Source of the DNA: an uncultured Gammaproteobacteria bacterium
GTDB taxonomy: Bacteria > Pseudomonadota > Gammaproteobacteria > GCA-001735895
NCBI GenBank assembly: GCA_945787265.1
Contig: CALZHS010000152.1
Location: 1-9,752, forward strand
Direction: 5' to 3'
DNA: 9,752 nucleotides
The translations under genes and the position numbers were made by a program. Below, one piece after another: positions 1 through 5,520 of this stretch; position 1 is the stretch's first letter; every line of letters starts with the position of its first letter. The notes beneath the pieces are model-generated. The model was not told the DNA's origin. It worked only from the letters and a program-made list of their open reading frames with translations, and did no database searches.

Positions 1-1
1 A

Positions 2-65
2 GTCTCACGCGAAGGCGCGAAGACGTAAAGGTGATACTTGGCGTCTTTGCGCCTTTTCGCGAGAC
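2..65. repeat. Imperfect inverted repeat upstream of scpB fragment
   Basis: Two 24-base arms (2-25 and 42-65) are reverse complements at 20 of 24 positions, separated by a 16-base spacer, so the transcript could form a long hairpin. The arms are built of GCG/AAG/ACG-type units. From memory, similar 'gcaaagacgc/gaaggcgc' palindromes are dispersed between genes in many environmental bacteria, including Chloroflexi; I cannot verify the copy number here. It ends 14 bases before the chosen scpB start. It could be a dispersed REP-like element or the terminator/leader of an upstream gene; there is no T-tract. Confidence 0.7.
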
Positions 66-79
66 ACTATACCGTAAGC

Positions 80-550
80 ATGAGACCAAACGGAACGCCA
101 CAGCATGAAGAAATCGGATTGACCGCCCTGGTGGAAAGCATGTTATTTGTGGCCAGCGGACCGGTGCCGGTTTCGCGGCTGGCAAAAGCATTGCAAACAA
201 CCAACAGTGCGGTAAAAGGCTTGCTGCGCTTGCTGGAAGAAGATTATCAAACACGTGGTTTGCGGCTGCAATGGAGCGGTAACAATGTGCAAATTACTAC
301 CGCGCCAGCTGCCGGCAGCGTCATCGAACGTTTCTTGGGGCTTGAAGTAACCTCACGCCTCAGCCAGGCAGCCCTGGAAGTATTGGCTATTGTGGCTTAT
401 CTGCAACCGATCACCCGCCCCCAGATAGATCAGATTCGCGGGGTCAACTCGGATGGTGCCTTACGCACCCTGCTCGGCAAAGGGTTAATTGAAGAAGTGG
501 GCCGCATGGAAACCCCAGGCCGAAATCCATGCGCTGAAACGAGAGCATAG
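80..550 (+). pseudogene. scpB: ScpB, chromosome segregation/condensation protein, 3'-truncated
   Basis: ScpB is the winged-helix partner of ScpA (kleisin) in the SMC-ScpAB condensin that helps segregate the chromosome. The sequence shows two winged-helix regions, roughly residues 13-75 and 93-148, with family hallmarks 'VESMLFVASGPV', 'RLSQAALEVLAIVAYLQPIT' and 'GVNSDGALRTLLGKGLIEEV'. The 'VQITTAP...VERFLGLE'-like stretch and 'IRGVNSDG' resemble Chloroflexi ScpB more than gammaproteobacterial ScpB (judged from memory). After 'METPGR' (codon ending at 523) the family continues with a conserved 'PILYGTT.EFL..FGL' tail; here eight unrelated residues and a TAG follow, so the second wing is lost. 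ATG at 80 is chosen because the upstream TTG at 38 lies inside the inverted repeat. No good ribosome binding site is seen. The break probably marks a chimeric or recombinant junction. Confidence 0.8.
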
Positions 551-584
551 GGAGGCCAGGAAGAATCAGCACCTTGTGCAGTAG
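522..584 (+). pseudogene. Possible 3' end of an unidentified gene, 5' part missing
   Basis: Immediately after the break in scpB, a different frame (codons from 522, GAA ATC CAT...) reads a charged, helical-looking peptide ending RKNQHLVQ before TAG at 582-584. Its composition (Lys, Arg, Glu, His, Gln) looks like a soluble protein's C-terminal helix. I do not recognise the family. It would fit the tail of the gene that originally preceded the metallophosphoesterase, joined at ~520 to a foreign scpB fragment. It is very short, so it may also be chance. Confidence 0.3.
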
Positions 585-626
585 CAGTTCCTGACGGCTT
601 GAGGTGACCACCCTGGAATCAATCGA

Positions 627-1247
627 GTGACAACCAGAATAGGACTCGTTAGTGACGTTCATTCCAGCCCGGAGCCACTTCGGCAGGCGCTGGAAATTTT
701 CCGCAGGGCAGAGGTTGATGAGATTATCTGCGCCGGGGATATTGCCGGTTACTACGACACCCTGTTGCCGACAATCGAGTTACTGGCAGCGTCAAACTGC
801 AAGGCCATCATCGGCAATCACGATCAGGACTACCTCGAAAAGCCATCCCCGGAAGACGATCAGTCAATTCGGGACTACCTGCAGAATCTGCCACTTTTTC
901 TGGACCTGGAAATTGAACAGAAGCGCCTGTTCGCAGTCCACGCCAGCCCCCCCTGCGAACAGCATGGCGGTATAAAACTGCTCGACCAGCATGGCAATAC
1001 TATCGAGGAGAGAATAAACGAGTGGACGCTGGCCCTGTCCGCATTTGACTACGATGTACTGATCGTCGGCCATACCCACCAGGTCTATGCCGAGCGCATT
1101 GGCGATGTGCTGGTAATCAATCCCGGGAGCTCGGTATTCAACCATAGCTGCATGATCCTGTCGTTGCCCGACATGAGCGTGGAAACTTTCACGCTCGGAA
1201 ACCAGACCCTCGTCAGGTGCTGGAACTTCGGCATGTTATTCAGTTAG
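627..1247 (+). CDS. YfcE/MJ0936-type metallophosphoesterase
   Basis: A 206-residue calcineurin-like phosphoesterase of the small YfcE/MJ0936 type, whose members hydrolyse phosphodiesters with a two-metal centre. The complete set of metal ligands is visible: D10 and H12 (SDVH), D38 (AGDIAG), N64-H65-D66 (GNHD), H105 (VHASPP), and H149 and H151 (GHTH), followed by the usual 'VINPGSS' near residue 164. There is no signal peptide or membrane segment, so it is cytoplasmic. The GTG at 627 is the only usable start; it puts 'TRIGLVSDVH' at the N-terminus as in the family, with a weak GGA about 9 bases upstream. The stop is 3 bases before the antiporter start, suggesting one transcript. The natural substrate cannot be told from sequence. 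The last ~12 residues are not family-conserved. Confidence 0.85.
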   Translation: MTTRIGLVSDVHSSPEPLRQALEIFRRAEVDEIICAGDIAGYYDTLLPTIELLAASNCKAIIGNHDQDYLEKPSPEDDQSIRDYLQNLPLFLDLEIEQKRLFAVHASPPCEQHGGIKLLDQHGNTIEERINEWTLALSAFDYDVLIVGHTHQVYAERIGDVLVINPGSSVFNHSCMILSLPDMSVETFTLGNQTLVRCWNFGMLFS

Positions 1248-1250
1248 CAA

Positions 1251-2501
1251 ATGGATACCTCGACCGCCATACTGCACGTAGCCATGATTCTGATCGCTGC
1301 GCGTATCATGGGCGAAGGCGCGGCACGTTTCGGAATTCCTTCCGTAATCGGGGAAATTATGGCCGGAGTTATCCTTGGGCCATCGTTACTCGGTTTGATT
1401 CAAGCCGAGGGATTGATCTGGGTGCTGGCCGAAATCGGGATCATTCTGCTGCTGTTCCAGATCGGCCTGGAAACTGACATCAGCAAACTCATCAGTTCTG
1501 GTACCGAGTCTGTGGTCGTTGCAATCACCGGATTCGTGTTGCCGTTTTTTACCTGCTTTGCTCTCAGCCATTACTGGTTTGAGCTGGACCCAATGGTGTC
1601 GTTACTGATCGCGGGTACCATGACCGCAACCAGTATCGGCATCACGATGCGAACCCTGTCGGACCTGGGCCGCGGACAGAGCAAGGAGGGACGTATCATT
1701 CTCGGCGCCGCGGTACTCGACGATATCATGGGTGTATTGCTGCTCGCGATCCTGTTCAACTTTATCACCAGCGGATCAGTCGACATAGCGAGCGCATCTA
1801 AAATACTGCTGTTTATGATCGTATTTTTTATGGTCGCGCCAGCGATGGCAAAATCGATCAGTTACGTGATCCATCGCTGGGAAATGGCCAGCGAGATTCC
1901 CGGCATTGTGCCGACGACGGTCGTATCGCTGGTGCTTTTCCTGGCCTGGTTATCACACGCCCTTGGGATTCCGGAACTGCTGGGCGGATTTGCCACGGGA
2001 CTCGCGCTATCGCGGCGGTTTTTCCTGCCGTTTGGCGTCGCCCTCAAGGCCGATCCCAAGTTTTCAAAACGCGTTTACAAGCAGATGCGACCGATAATTC
2101 AGCTGTTTACGCCGATATTCTTCGCCACGGTCGGACTCTCGCTGGATTTAAGCGCGCTGGACTGGAGTTCGCTATTTTTCTGGATATTTTCTATTTCGCT
2201 CGCCTGCGTGGCGATCCTGTCGAAGATTTGCGCCGGATTGCTGATTCGCGAGAGATTGGCGCGTCGCGTCGTCATCGGTATGTCCATGGTTCCGCGGGGA
2301 GAAGTCGGGCTTGTATTCGCCGAGATTGGCCGCCACACCGGCCTTTTCAACACGGAAATCTACACCACCGTGGTTATCGTCATCGCCTACACCACGCTGT
2401 TCACACCCTTTTGGCTGCGCCTGTTCTACCGCTACTACGGCAACCTGGTCGAAGACAGTCCGGACGGTCTGAAGTCATCGTCCAATGCAGACAGATCGTA
2501 A
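1251..2501 (+). CDS. CPA2-family cation/proton antiporter (Na+/H+ exchanger type)
   Basis: A 416-residue inner-membrane transporter of the monovalent cation:proton antiporter-2 family, with about a dozen hydrophobic segments. The core shows the family pattern: 'IPSVIGEIMAGVILGPSLLG' (29-48), 'LLFQIGLE' (67-74), 'TATSIGI' in the broken helix (125-131), and a pair of acidic residues D157-D158 in 'VLDDIMG'. That Asp-Asp motif is typical of NapA-like electrogenic Na+/H+ antiporters, whereas KefB/KefC have a Gln-Asp pair. K325 in 'LSKICAG' could be the lysine that pairs with the first Asp. 'PRGEVGLV' (348-355) is the conserved late motif. It ends after the transport domain with a short polar tail, with no RCK/TrkA-N regulatory domain. 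Start at 1251 follows the phosphoesterase stop by 3 bases; no clear Shine-Dalgarno is seen, so translational coupling is likely. Sodium versus potassium specificity is inference. Confidence 0.88.
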   Translation: MDTSTAILHVAMILIAARIMGEGAARFGIPSVIGEIMAGVILGPSLLGLIQAEGLIWVLAEIGIILLLFQIGLETDISKLISSGTESVVVAITGFVLPFFTCFALSHYWFELDPMVSLLIAGTMTATSIGITMRTLSDLGRGQSKEGRIILGAAVLDDIMGVLLLAILFNFITSGSVDIASASKILLFMIVFFMVAPAMAKSISYVIHRWEMASEIPGIVPTTVVSLVLFLAWLSHALGIPELLGGFATGLALSRRFFLPFGVALKADPKFSKRVYKQMRPIIQLFTPIFFATVGLSLDLSALDWSSLFFWIFSISLACVAILSKICAGLLIRERLARRVVIGMSMVPRGEVGLVFAEIGRHTGLFNTEIYTTVVIVIAYTTLFTPFWLRLFYRYYGNLVEDSPDGLKSSSNADRS

Positions 2502-2582
2502 CCGGACGATACCGCTGAAATGATCCGCTTAAGGTGGAGCAACGTACCATTGTGTATGTGCAAGAGACTGCAGCAGCTATAA

Positions 2583-3305
2583 ATGTCCGAACACCCACAA
2601 ACCGCCATCGTAGTCGGTGGCAGCGGAGGCCTCGGATCCGCAGTGGTTAAGACGTTGCTAAACCAACTACCCGAAGCAAGGGTATTCGCAACGCATCACA
2701 GCACCGCTATTCCTTTCCAGCAGGAGCGCCTCATCTGGCATCAGCTCGATCTTCGTGACCCCCATGCGATTGAACAGTGGTCGTCAGAGTTTGTCCGCGT
2801 CGACTGGATCCTGAACTTTGCTGGATTCCTGCATGGCGAGGCCGGTGGACCGGAAAAGACCATCCGTGCGCTTGACGCTGATTTCCTGGTCGACAGCATT
2901 CGCGTCAACTGCTTGCCAACCCTGCTACTGGCGAAACATTTCGCGTCTGCCCTGAAACAGAGCCCGGCACCACTGCTGGCCACCGTGTCCGCACGCGTCG
3001 GCAGCATTGAAGATAACCGGCTGGGCGGCTGGTACAGCTACCGGATCTCAAAGGCGGCACTGAACATGGCAATTAAAACACTCAGCATCGAATGGAAGCA
3101 CAGCCACCCCAAAGGCTGCGTGGCAGCACTGCACCCGGGGACAAACGACACCGCACTGTCAAAACCTTTCCAGGCGAATGTAGCGCCACAGAACCTGTTT
3201 CAACCCGAATACACAGCTTCAATGTTTCTGAAATTGTTAACCCAACTCGATCCAGCCAGCAGTGGAAACTTCTGGGCCTGGGATGGAGAAACGATTCCCT
3301 GGTAA
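2583..3305 (+). CDS. CsgA/C-factor-like short-chain dehydrogenase
   Basis: A 240-residue classical SDR, most like the C-factor (CsgA-like) group. Visible elements: nucleotide-binding 'VGGSGGLG' (11-18) in place of the usual TGxxxGxG, 'NFAG' (78-81, the NNAG position), N109, catalytic S136 in 'VSARVGS', and the Y153-xxx-K157 pair (YRISK). 'LHPGTNDT' (183-190) and the terminal 'WAWDGETIPW' are typical of this subgroup. It is cytoplasmic and probably NADP(H)- or NAD(H)-dependent; the substrate is unknown. The in-frame TAA directly before ATG 2583 fixes the start. No Shine-Dalgarno is evident, and 81 bases separate it from the antiporter. The peroxidase gene follows after 18 bases, so the two are likely co-transcribed. 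A link to the pterin reductase FolM downstream is not supported, since FolM is a different SDR branch. Confidence 0.85.
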   Translation: MSEHPQTAIVVGGSGGLGSAVVKTLLNQLPEARVFATHHSTAIPFQQERLIWHQLDLRDPHAIEQWSSEFVRVDWILNFAGFLHGEAGGPEKTIRALDADFLVDSIRVNCLPTLLLAKHFASALKQSPAPLLATVSARVGSIEDNRLGGWYSYRISKAALNMAIKTLSIEWKHSHPKGCVAALHPGTNDTALSKPFQANVAPQNLFQPEYTASMFLKLLTQLDPASSGNFWAWDGETIPW

Positions 3306-3312
3306 CCCATCG

Positions 3313-3318
3313 AAGGAG
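3313..3318 (+). promoter_or_regulatory. Strong Shine-Dalgarno of the peroxidase gene
   Basis: AAGGAG, 5 bases before ATG 3324. It is one of only two textbook ribosome binding sites in the window and fixes the start of the exported peroxidase. Confidence 0.8.
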
Positions 3319-3323
3319 AAACC

Positions 3324-3869
3324 ATGACATTACCCAGACTGATCATCGCGCTACCACTATTGCTGCTTGCCAATAGTACATTTGCCAACTGCAATTCTTT
3401 GCTCGATTTCGAGACCAAGAAACTACGTTCCAGCGAAAACGTGAACTTCTGCAGTAATTTCCAGGACAAGTTGTTGCTGGTGGTTAACACCGCGAGCCAC
3501 TGCGGATTCACACCGCAATTCAAGGGGCTTGAATCCCTCTACCAGAAATACAAGGACCAGGGACTCGAAATTGTCGGCTTTCCATCGAATGATTTCTTCC
3601 AGGAGGCGAGCAATGAAAACAAGACTGCCGAGGTCTGTTACATAAACTACGGCGTTACTTTTACCATGGTTTCTCCGAGCGCGGTGCGCGGCGGTGATGC
3701 CAATCCCCTGTTCAGAAAACTCGCACAAAAAACCGGCAACGCTCCAAGCTGGAATTTCAACAAATACCTGATCAGCCGCGACGGCGAGGCGGTGAAACAC
3801 TACGGCTCCATGGTGACGCCGCTGGGCAGCTCGCTCGAGAAAGATATAAACCAGATCCTGAACATGTAA
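3324..3869 (+). CDS. Exported glutathione-peroxidase-family thiol peroxidase
   Basis: A 181-residue GPx-fold peroxidase with an N-terminal signal peptide (hydrophobic residues 5-17, likely cleavage after 'TFA' at 21), so probably periplasmic. Catalytic residues are visible: peroxidatic C60 in 'NTASHCGFTP', Q93, W143 and N144 in 'SWNFNK'. C105 in 'AEVCYINYGVTF' sits where thioredoxin-dependent 2-Cys GPx proteins carry the resolving cysteine. The normally conserved 'FPCNQF' motif reads 'FPSNDF', so its cysteine is replaced by S88. Two extra cysteines (C23, C43) lie near the mature N-terminus. Family knowledge: such enzymes reduce H2O2 or lipid hydroperoxides using thioredoxin-like donors rather than glutathione. 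The electron donor in the periplasm is unknown. The DUF3429 gene begins 6 bases after the stop. Usual bacterial GPx proteins are ~160 residues, and the extra length is the signal peptide. Confidence 0.9.
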   Translation: MTLPRLIIALPLLLLANSTFANCNSLLDFETKKLRSSENVNFCSNFQDKLLLVVNTASHCGFTPQFKGLESLYQKYKDQGLEIVGFPSNDFFQEASNENKTAEVCYINYGVTFTMVSPSAVRGGDANPLFRKLAQKTGNAPSWNFNKYLISRDGEAVKHYGSMVTPLGSSLEKDINQILNM

Positions 3870-3875
3870 GCAGCA

Positions 3876-4295
3876 ATGACTTCCACACAGCGTGTCACCA
3901 ACGGCCTGGGTTATGCAGGACTGGTACCGTTCATCGTACCGGCGGCGCTAATCGTGGCGGGCTCAGAACATGGCGCGTTCCTGGTCAGCTTCAGCGGCGC
4001 CTACGCGTTCGGTATTATCTGCTTTCTGACCGGCAGCTGGTGGGGAATGGCGTTGGCACCCGGCTCGCGTTCAGCGCTGCTGCTAAGCAATCTTTATTTT
4101 CTTATCGCCTTTTTCATCTTCCTGTTTGCCAACCAGGTCTGGCCGATCGCGGCCGCGGTCCTGTTGATGGGGATCTATCTTGCTGAACAGCATTCATCGC
4201 TATTCTCGGGGTTCCCCGAAACCTATCGCAAAATGCGCACGGTACTGACCCTGATCGCAAGCGTTTCCATGCTCGCCATTCATATAGCTGGCTGA
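3876..4295 (+). CDS. DUF3429 small integral membrane protein
   Basis: A 139-residue inner-membrane protein with about five hydrophobic segments (roughly 10-28, 36-52, 68-84, 88-103 and 122-138). It resembles the DUF3429 family, including 'GLVPFI' near the N-terminus, 'GSWWGMAL' (53-60) in the loop after segment two, and the late motif 'YRKMRTVLT' (117-125). No function is known for the family. It starts 6 bases after the peroxidase stop with no clear Shine-Dalgarno, which suggests coupling to the peroxidase and the SDR gene. The last residues before the TGA are ordinary, and no truncation is apparent. From memory, DUF3429 genes often lie near oxidative-stress and photolyase genes in gammaproteobacteria, which agrees with the peroxidase neighbour but does not define a role. 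Confidence 0.8.
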   Translation: MTSTQRVTNGLGYAGLVPFIVPAALIVAGSEHGAFLVSFSGAYAFGIICFLTGSWWGMALAPGSRSALLLSNLYFLIAFFIFLFANQVWPIAAAVLLMGIYLAEQHSSLFSGFPETYRKMRTVLTLIASVSMLAIHIAG

Positions 4296-4315
4296 AACAG
4301 CCCGATCTCTCCTGT

Positions 4316-4332
4316 GATCCAAACCCGGGATC
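4316..4332 (+). other. Small hairpin between DUF3429 and folX
   Basis: GATCC (4316-4320) pairs with GGATC (4328-4332) around a 7-base loop, followed by only three T residues. This is too weak for a confident terminator. The 78-base gap here is the largest within the 2583-6945 cluster apart from that before folE (about 40 bases), so transcription of the pterin block may start here, but no convincing -35/-10 pair was found. Confidence 0.25.
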
Positions 4333-4373
4333 TTTGCGTAAGTTGACTGATAACAGTTAAAAAGATCCAACTC

Positions 4374-4790
4374 ATGAAAACTGCTCCCAATATCCTGAGC
4401 CTTGCCAAGCCAACGCGAATCAGCGAGGCCAAAATTAATATCAGCAACCTGCGCCTGAGAACTTTCATCGGTTTTAATCCCGAAGAGAAGACCAAGCAAC
4501 AGGACGTCATCGTCAACGCCGAGATACACTACCGTGCGGATCCGGCTTTTGTCAGCGATGATCAATCCGACGCCCTGAATTACAAAAACATCACCAAGCG
4601 CATGATCCATCACATTGAACATGGCCGCTTTCACCTGCTGGAAAAGCTCACCGCGGACCTGCTTGCGATTGCTTCTGAGTCGGAACAGGTCATCTATGCA
4701 GAAGTCAGGGTTGACAAGCCGCATGCGCTGCGCTTTGCCGATTCGGTATCGGTCACCCTGAGCGCCTCTCGCAACGAGACCCATGGCTGA
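4374..4790 (+). CDS. folX: Dihydroneopterin triphosphate 2'-epimerase
   Basis: FolX epimerises C2' of 7,8-dihydroneopterin triphosphate to dihydromonapterin triphosphate, the branch that leads from the FolE product to tetrahydromonapterin. The 138-residue protein matches E. coli FolX (120 residues, compared from memory) almost throughout: 'NLRLRTFIG' (25-33), 'ALNYKNITK' (67-75), 'RFHLLEKLT' (85-93) and 'DKPHALRFADSVS' (114-126). These distinguish FolX from the dihydroneopterin aldolase FolB of the same fold. E90 and K91 lie in the conserved active-site helix. The N-terminus is ~17 residues longer than the E. coli protein, with ATG 4374 the only plausible start and no clear Shine-Dalgarno. 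Its 3' end overlaps the folM start by 8 bases (ATGGCTGA), so the two are translationally coupled. Confidence 0.93.
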   Translation: MKTAPNILSLAKPTRISEAKINISNLRLRTFIGFNPEEKTKQQDVIVNAEIHYRADPAFVSDDQSDALNYKNITKRMIHHIEHGRFHLLEKLTADLLAIASESEQVIYAEVRVDKPHALRFADSVSVTLSASRNETHG

Positions 4791-5427
4791 AGCAGCCTCT
4801 ACAGACCCAATTGTCATCACGGGTGGCGCCCGAAGGTTTGGCCTTGCGGCGGCGCTAGCCTTGCGTGAGGCAGATTACCCGGTGGTGGTTACCTATCGCA
4901 CCGCCCACCCCTCGCTCGCCATGCTGCACGACAAGGGCATCGAAACGATCGAGGCTGATTTCGGTACCGAATCCGGGGTGATGCATCTGGCAGCAGAACT
5001 GCGTGGCAGGCACCAATCGCTGCGTGCCCTTATCCACAATGCTTCCGAGTGGTTACCCGAAGGCGCGGGACATAGCGATAGCGTGGTACTGCAGCGGCTG
5101 CTCAACGTGCACGTGATGGCGCCTTATCTGCTCAACCAGGAATGTGGCGAGCTGTTGCGGCGTCACGGCGAACGTCACGGACAGGCCGATATCATTCACA
5201 TGAGCGACTATGTCGCCAGCACCGGTAGCAAAAAGCACATCGCCTACGCGGCCAGTAAAGCAGCACTCGATAACCTTACGCTGTCGTTTGCGAGCAAGTT
5301 TGCACCCCTCGTGAAAGTAAATAGCATCGCTCCGGCACTGCTGATGTTCCAGCAGGATGATGACGAGGCCTACCGTCAAAAAAAGGCGTCAACGCCATTC
5401 GCTACCTGCTCGAAAGCCGTTACCTGA
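4783..5427 (+). CDS. folM: FolM, dihydromonapterin/dihydrofolate reductase, C-terminus frameshifted
   Basis: FolM is an SDR that reduces dihydromonapterin to tetrahydromonapterin and has weak dihydrofolate reductase activity. Intact landmarks: 'TGGARRFG' (13-20, NADPH loop), 'TYRT' (37-40), 'HNAS' (85-88), 'SDYVAS' (141-146), Y155 and K159 in 'AYAASK', and 'VKVNSIAPAL' (178-187). As read, the protein stops at residue 214 with an unrelated tail (ASTPFATCSKAVT after K201). The expected FolM ending 'YLLESRYLTGKTIALDGGRHL' lies just downstream in the -1 frame (5385-5480). The switch point is a run of seven A (5378-5384). Compared with E. coli FolM (from memory), about 14 residues of the substrate-loop region between 'YRQ' and 'YLL' are also missing. 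A -1 shift would give a 232-residue protein, near the family's ~240. Without it, the final strand and the dimer-forming C-terminus are lost. Confidence 0.9.
   Translation: MAEAASTDPIVITGGARRFGLAAALALREADYPVVVTYRTAHPSLAMLHDKGIETIEADFGTESGVMHLAAELRGRHQSLRALIHNASEWLPEGAGHSDSVVLQRLLNVHVMAPYLLNQECGELLRRHGERHGQADIIHMSDYVASTGSKKHIAYAASKAALDNLTLSFASKFAPLVKVNSIAPALLMFQQDDDEAYRQKKASTPFATCSKAVT
5379..5385 (+). other. A-AAA-AAG slippery heptamer in folM
   Basis: In the folM frame the codons are CAA AAA AAG, giving the heptamer A-AAA-AAG. This is the -1 slippery sequence known from E. coli dnaX. A GAGG motif (5365-5368) lies 10 bases upstream, the spacing at which an internal Shine-Dalgarno stimulates -1 slippage. 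A short GGCG/CGCC hairpin (5385-5396, TCAA loop) follows, but with no spacer, unlike the usual 5-9 bases. Slipping -1 here lands exactly in the frame encoding the FolM C-terminus. It may instead be just an error-prone homopolymer run. Confidence 0.5.
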
Positions 5428-5480
5428 CCGGTAAAACCATTGCCCTCGATGGCGGGCGCCATCTCGCCAGGGCCAGCTAA
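5385..5480 (+). pseudogene. folM: Out-of-frame C-terminal segment of FolM
   Basis: In the -1 frame relative to the upstream folM codons, 31 codons read GVNAIRYLLE...LDGGRHLARAS before TAA at 5478. 'YLxxxxxxTGxxxxLDGGRHL' is the conserved ending of FolM, seen also in E. coli. No start codon or ribosome binding site precedes it, so it can only be made as an extension of folM. Its third-position use is like its neighbours, so if the frame was lost the loss is recent or only apparent. Confidence 0.85.
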
Positions 5481-5508
5481 TCCCAATAACCAAATATCCA
5501 ACCCTTCT

Positions 5509-5514
5509 AAAGGA
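5509..5514 (+). promoter_or_regulatory. Shine-Dalgarno of folE
   Basis: AAAGGA, 6 bases before ATG 5521. It fixes the folE start in preference to the in-frame ATG at 5440, which lies inside the folM C-terminal coding region. Confidence 0.8.
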
Positions 5515-5520
5515 ACCGAC

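Noticed and set aside
38..79. Upstream TTG start that would extend ScpB by 14 residues
   Set aside because: The codons lie inside the inverted repeat and the added residues are not ScpB-like; ATG 80 is preferred.
4316..4340. Terminator between DUF3429 and folX
   Set aside because: The stem is only 5 bp and just three T follow; recorded only as a small hairpin.
4342..4370. Promoter starting with TTGACT upstream of folX
   Set aside because: No acceptable -10 sequence occurs at 16-18 bases; TAAAAA is only 9 bases away.
4200..4820. 206-codon open frame on the minus strand
   Set aside because: It runs antisense to DUF3429 and folX, which are clearly coding; its translation has no recognisable motif.
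5440..5520. In-frame ATG that would extend FolE by 27 residues
   Set aside because: It lies within the conserved out-of-frame FolM C-terminus and has no ribosome binding site; ATG 5521 follows AAAGGA.
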